24,356 nucleotides of DNA from Treponema sp. UBA4319 (GTDB lineage: Bacteria; Spirochaetota; Spirochaetia; Treponematales; Treponemataceae), in contig DGUD01000079.1 in NCBI GenBank assembly GCA_002393865.1, positions 233-24,588 on the forward strand. Direction: 5' to 3'. Numbering within the stretch: the stretch's first letter is position 1; each line of letters opens with the position of its first letter. Position numbers and translations under genes: made by a program. This document shows positions 22,119-24,356 of this stretch, piece after piece. The notes under the pieces are model-generated. The model ran no database searches. It worked only from the letters and a program-made list of their open reading frames with translations, and was not told the DNA's origin.

Positions 22119-23362
22119 AACGGAGCCTTCTCATAGCCCTCCTGTGCGCGGCGCTTTTTTCCCCGGCGCTCTATGCCGACCGCTACGACGCGCTTGATAT
22201 CCGCGGCATATCGGCAGCTTCCTCCTACGCAAAGGCGGCGGCTGCCGTACGGGACTACGTGCCCTATATCGAAGCCCTCGGTGACGAGTGGCGCTATCCT
22301 GTTCCCAAGAAAAAGGCCTCCGCCGCCATTTCTTCCCTGCTGAAAAAGACACGCTCTGTCAGCCGTCGCCAGCCGGGGAATGTTGATGCCGCCCTTCTGT
22401 GCGCGTTGCTGGATTCCTACCGCTGCAAGCTGGGGGAGCTCTCTTTTGGCAGCGTCTGCAAGGAGTTTGACGCGCTTCGGGAAGCTTTTGCGGATGAATA
22501 CCGGGTCGCCTGGTTCTACGGGATGTTCCTGTACGGGCAGGGGCATATCTCTGAGGCCGTCCGGCAGTTTCTGGCATGCCAGCCTCTGGAGCAGGACGAG
22601 TCCGTCCCCGCGGACTATCTGGCGGATAAGGGCTATCTGATGCAAAGTTGCGGCTGCATAAAGAATGCCTTCCAGCTCTACGAGCGCTCTGCCGCCCGGC
22701 AGCAGAAGCTTCCCGACGAGATTTTCCCTTTATATTCACTTAAAAAGAATATGCAGATGCCGCCGAGCGCTTTGGATGGCGAATACGATGCGCGGCATAC
22801 ATGGCTGTTCAGCCGGGCAGACAGGGAGCATTTCTTCGTGCTGTCCTATATCGCCGCCTATTCAGCGACAATCCCCGGTTCGTGGAGCTACCTGAACGTC
22901 AACGATATCGGCTACAAGGACAAGATGGTGTCGGTCGCGCTGTATCCGCCGGTCATCTTTGCCAAGGACGGGCGGCATGCATGGTGCCGGATACTCACCG
23001 TCACGCAGTATTTCCCCATGCCGTCCGGCTGGCAGCACGGGAAGTTCGAATGGCTTGAATCCCGGATGGAGATAAACGGCCGCACATGGACGCGCTACGA
23101 TGCCGTGGCGGCGGAGCCCTACGCGGAGCAGGGCGGTTTCCATGGCACAATCCTCATGCTTGAGCGCCCCGCGCCGGGCGACGGCTGGTCGGTGATAGAC
23201 AAGCCCTTTGCCGATATGGACAACAATACGTCGCAATGCATCGTGCAGGACAGAATTGACGCCCCGCATACAATCGCGGTGACGCTTGACTGCCCCCAGT
23301 GCATCTACGAGGAGGCATCTGCCCTGCTCATGGACTATGTGGGCAGCATGAACGTGCAGTGA
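22115..23362 (+). CDS. Secreted protein of unknown function
   Basis: A 415-residue protein I do not recognise. Residues 1-21 are a signal peptide (MKRSLLIALLCAALFSPALY-A), probably cut after Ala21. Residues about 60-230 are helical and alanine-rich with TPR-like spacing (YRVAWFYGMFLYGQGHISEA, then ADKGYLMQSCGCIKNAFQLY). Residues about 250-415 look beta-rich (MVSVALYPPVIFAK, RTWTRYDAVAAEPY, TIAVTLDC). It contains about ten cysteines, mostly in the TPR-like part. It overlaps yicC by four bases (ATGA) and is followed by a terminator, so it is the last gene of a two-gene unit. It should lie in the periplasm. Confidence 0.7.
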   Translation: MKRSLLIALLCAALFSPALYADRYDALDIRGISAASSYAKAAAAVRDYVPYIEALGDEWRYPVPKKKASAAISSLLKKTRSVSRRQPGNVDAALLCALLDSYRCKLGELSFGSVCKEFDALREAFADEYRVAWFYGMFLYGQGHISEAVRQFLACQPLEQDESVPADYLADKGYLMQSCGCIKNAFQLYERSAARQQKLPDEIFPLYSLKKNMQMPPSALDGEYDARHTWLFSRADREHFFVLSYIAAYSATIPGSWSYLNVNDIGYKDKMVSVALYPPVIFAKDGRHAWCRILTVTQYFPMPSGWQHGKFEWLESRMEINGRTWTRYDAVAAEPYAEQGGFHGTILMLERPAPGDGWSVIDKPFADMDNNTSQCIVQDRIDAPHTIAVTLDCPQCIYEEASALLMDYVGSMNVQ

Positions 23363-23394
23363 GGGCAGGGGGCGGCAGCTCATCGGGTACCTTT

Positions 23395-23423
23395 CACCCG
23401 GAGCGCGCTCAGGGTGCGTTTTT
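23395..23423 (+). terminator. Terminator of the yicC unit
   Basis: CACCCGGAGC (23395-23404) pairs with GCTCAGGGTG (23407-23416), with one mismatch, and is followed by CG and five T. Confidence 0.8.
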
Positions 23424-23445
23424 ATCACCCACGGAAGCAGAATTC

Positions 23446-23456
23446 TGTGCTATACT
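23446..23456 (+). promoter_or_regulatory. Extended -10 promoter of the cytidylate-kinase-like gene
   Basis: TGTGC precedes TATACT (23451-23456), the same extended -10 as at hexokinase and yicC. No -35 hexamer is recognisable at the usual distance. The leader of about 50 bases holds GGCGCC (23473-23478) and GGCGCC (23484-23489), a 6-bp stem with a 5-base loop. Confidence 0.6.
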
Positions 23457-23514
23457 AAGGATGGAGACTGCGGGCGCCGGGCAGGCGCCGTGGTTTTCGC
23501 AAAAGGAGGAACGA

Positions 23515-24081
23515 ATGGCAGTATATACAATCCCCGCCGGGAAAGAGCTCCGTATCGCAATCAGCGGCAAGAGCGGCTGCGGCAACACGACCGTAAGCAC
23601 GCTGCTCGCGAAGACGCTCGGCATCACGCTCATAAACTATACCTTCCGGCAGCTTGCCGCGGAAAAAGGGCTGACGCTTGCCCAGGTAATCGAGAACGCA
23701 AAGACCGACGACAGCTATGACAAGTACGTGGACATGCACCAGGTTGAGCTTGCCCGCAAGGAAAGCTGTGTGCTTGGCAGCCGCCTTGCTATCTGGATGC
23801 TCAAAGAGGCCGACGCAAAGGTCTACCTGCTCGCAAGCGACGAGCTCCGCGCAAAACGTATCCTGAACCGGGAAGGCGGAGACCTTGAGGAAATCCGGCG
23901 ATTTACCGCCATGCGCGATGCCGAGGACACCAAGCGCTACAAGAAGCTCTACGGTATAGACAACAACGCCTATGCGGACACCGCCGACATCGTGATAGAC
24001 ACGAGCGTGAATGTCCCTGAGGCAATCGTCGCCAAAATCCTTGAGGAGCTGGAGAAGCGTTCCCTGGTGACGCAGCGGTGA
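23515..24081 (+). CDS. cmk: Cytidylate-kinase-like protein with altered P-loop
   Basis: A 188-residue NMP-kinase-fold protein, closest to the short cytidylate-kinase-like family that phosphorylates CMP/dCMP. The P-loop reads GKSGCGNTT at 18-26, so Asn24 stands where the catalytic lysine of GxxxxGK[ST] is expected. Later segments fit the family: [46 protein letters not shown] (lid region), and [16 protein letters not shown], then [23 protein letters not shown] (23503-23509) sits six bases before the ATG. The stop overlaps the GTG of mutY (GTGA). Whether it still uses ATP through Lys19 or has another role is open. Confidence 0.8.
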   Translation: MAVYTIPAGKELRIAISGKSGCGNTTVSTLLAKTLGITLINYTFRQLAAEKGLTLAQVIENAKTDDSYDKYVDMHQVELARKESCVLGSRLAIWMLKEADAKVYLLASDELRAKRILNREGGDLEEIRRFTAMRDAEDTKRYKKLYGIDNNAYADTADIVIDTSVNVPEAIVAKILEELEKRSLVTQR

Positions 24082-24356
24082 CGGCACCCATCCTGACTGC
24101 CGCGCAGGTAGAGGAGTTCCGCCGCCGGATATATGCGTTTTACCGCGAGCACGGGCGCAGCTTTCCGTGGCGCAGCACGCAGGAGCCCTACGCGGTGCTC
24201 GTCTCCGAGGTGATGCTGCAGCAGACGCAGACCAGCAGGGTGCTTCCCAAGTATGAGTCGTGGATGCTCCGTTTCCCGGATGCGGCGGCTCTTGCCGCGG
24301 CGCCGCTTGCCGATGTCCTTGCCGCATGGAACGGCTTGGGCTACAATCGACGGGCT
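24078..24356 (+). CDS. mutY: A/G-specific adenine glycosylase MutY (5' part, runs off the window)
   Basis: 93 codons are visible. The HhH-GPD glycosylase start is clear: [20 protein letters not shown], then [15 protein letters not shown] and [10 protein letters not shown]. These match MutY, which removes adenine mispaired with 8-oxoguanine; the Glu in SEVMLQQTQ is the catalytic acid of the family. The iron-sulphur cluster cysteines and C-terminal domain would lie beyond the window. The start is a GTG at 24078 overlapping the preceding stop (GTGA), so translation is probably coupled. Another HhH-GPD glycosylase is a less likely alternative. Confidence 0.85.
   Translation, partial: MTAPILTAAQVEEFRRRIYAFYREHGRSFPWRSTQEPYAVLVSEVMLQQTQTSRVLPKYESWMLRFPDAAALAAAPLADVLAAWNGLGYNRRA

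Noticed and set aside
22115..22177. Lipoprotein signal at Cys11 of the secreted protein
   Set aside because: The residue before the cysteine is Leu, which lipobox sites do not tolerate, and the hydrophobic core continues past it. A type I signal peptide fits better.
1..24356. CRISPR array, IS element, prophage or integration site at the tRNA
   Set aside because: No regularly spaced repeats, transposase or integrase motifs are present, and the tRNA-Phe 3' end is not repeated in the window.

Overview
The window looks like chromosomal DNA of a GC-rich spirochaete, most likely a Treponema or close relative. Four things point there: a hexokinase followed by flbB-fliK-flgD-flgE (FlbB is a spirochaete-specific periplasmic flagellar collar protein); a FlgE with Lys165, Cys178 and Asn179 at the numbering used for the T. 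denticola hook cross-link; a murG / cvpA / clamp-loader / NtrB-like kinase / NtrC-like regulator cluster of the kind spirochaetes carry; and a 266-aa plus 264-aa FlgF/FlgG pair. No phage, IS element, transposon, CRISPR array, toxin or defence island is visible. Almost all of it is densely packed housekeeping and motility genes, and no gap without a gene exceeds about 260 bases.

Layout. (1) 1-1543: promoter, long leader and hexokinase. (2) 1640-5662: flagellar operon flbB-fliK-flgD-flgE, ended by a strong terminator. (3) 5760-5913: a free-standing tRNA-Phe unit with its own promoter and terminator. (4) 5994-13072: seven genes, mostly overlapping by start/stop codons (ankyrin protein, murG, cvpA, DNA polymerase III clamp-loader subunit, histidine kinase, sigma-54 response regulator, J-domain protein). 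(5) 13085-14650: an inverted repeat and glgC on the minus strand. (6) 14654-16262: an EAL-domain c-di-GMP phosphodiesterase on the minus strand. (7) 16276-18717: flgF-flgG-flgJ-like rod operon, divergent from the EAL gene. (8) 18761-21143: murC and an alpha/beta hydrolase. (9) 21214-23423: yicC and a secreted protein of unknown function. (10) 23451-24356: a CMP-kinase-like gene and the start of mutY, which runs off the end.

How it fits together. Two operons build the periplasmic flagellar rod, hook and collar. The c-di-GMP phosphodiesterase next to the rod operon is a plausible link between second-messenger level and motility. MurG and MurC serve peptidoglycan synthesis. The kinase/regulator pair should activate RpoN-dependent promoters elsewhere. 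Hexokinase and GlgC give glucose phosphorylation and glycogen synthesis.

The most interesting signals are regulatory. A 25-base element is shared by the hexokinase and murC promoters (22 of 25 identical) and ends exactly 17 bases before each -35 box. Three genes (ankyrin, EAL, yicC) have near-consensus -10 boxes only 6-9 bases before the start codon and no Shine-Dalgarno, so they look leaderless. FliA-like -10 boxes lie before both flagellar operons. All coordinates and motif matches were read by eye; no database search was made.
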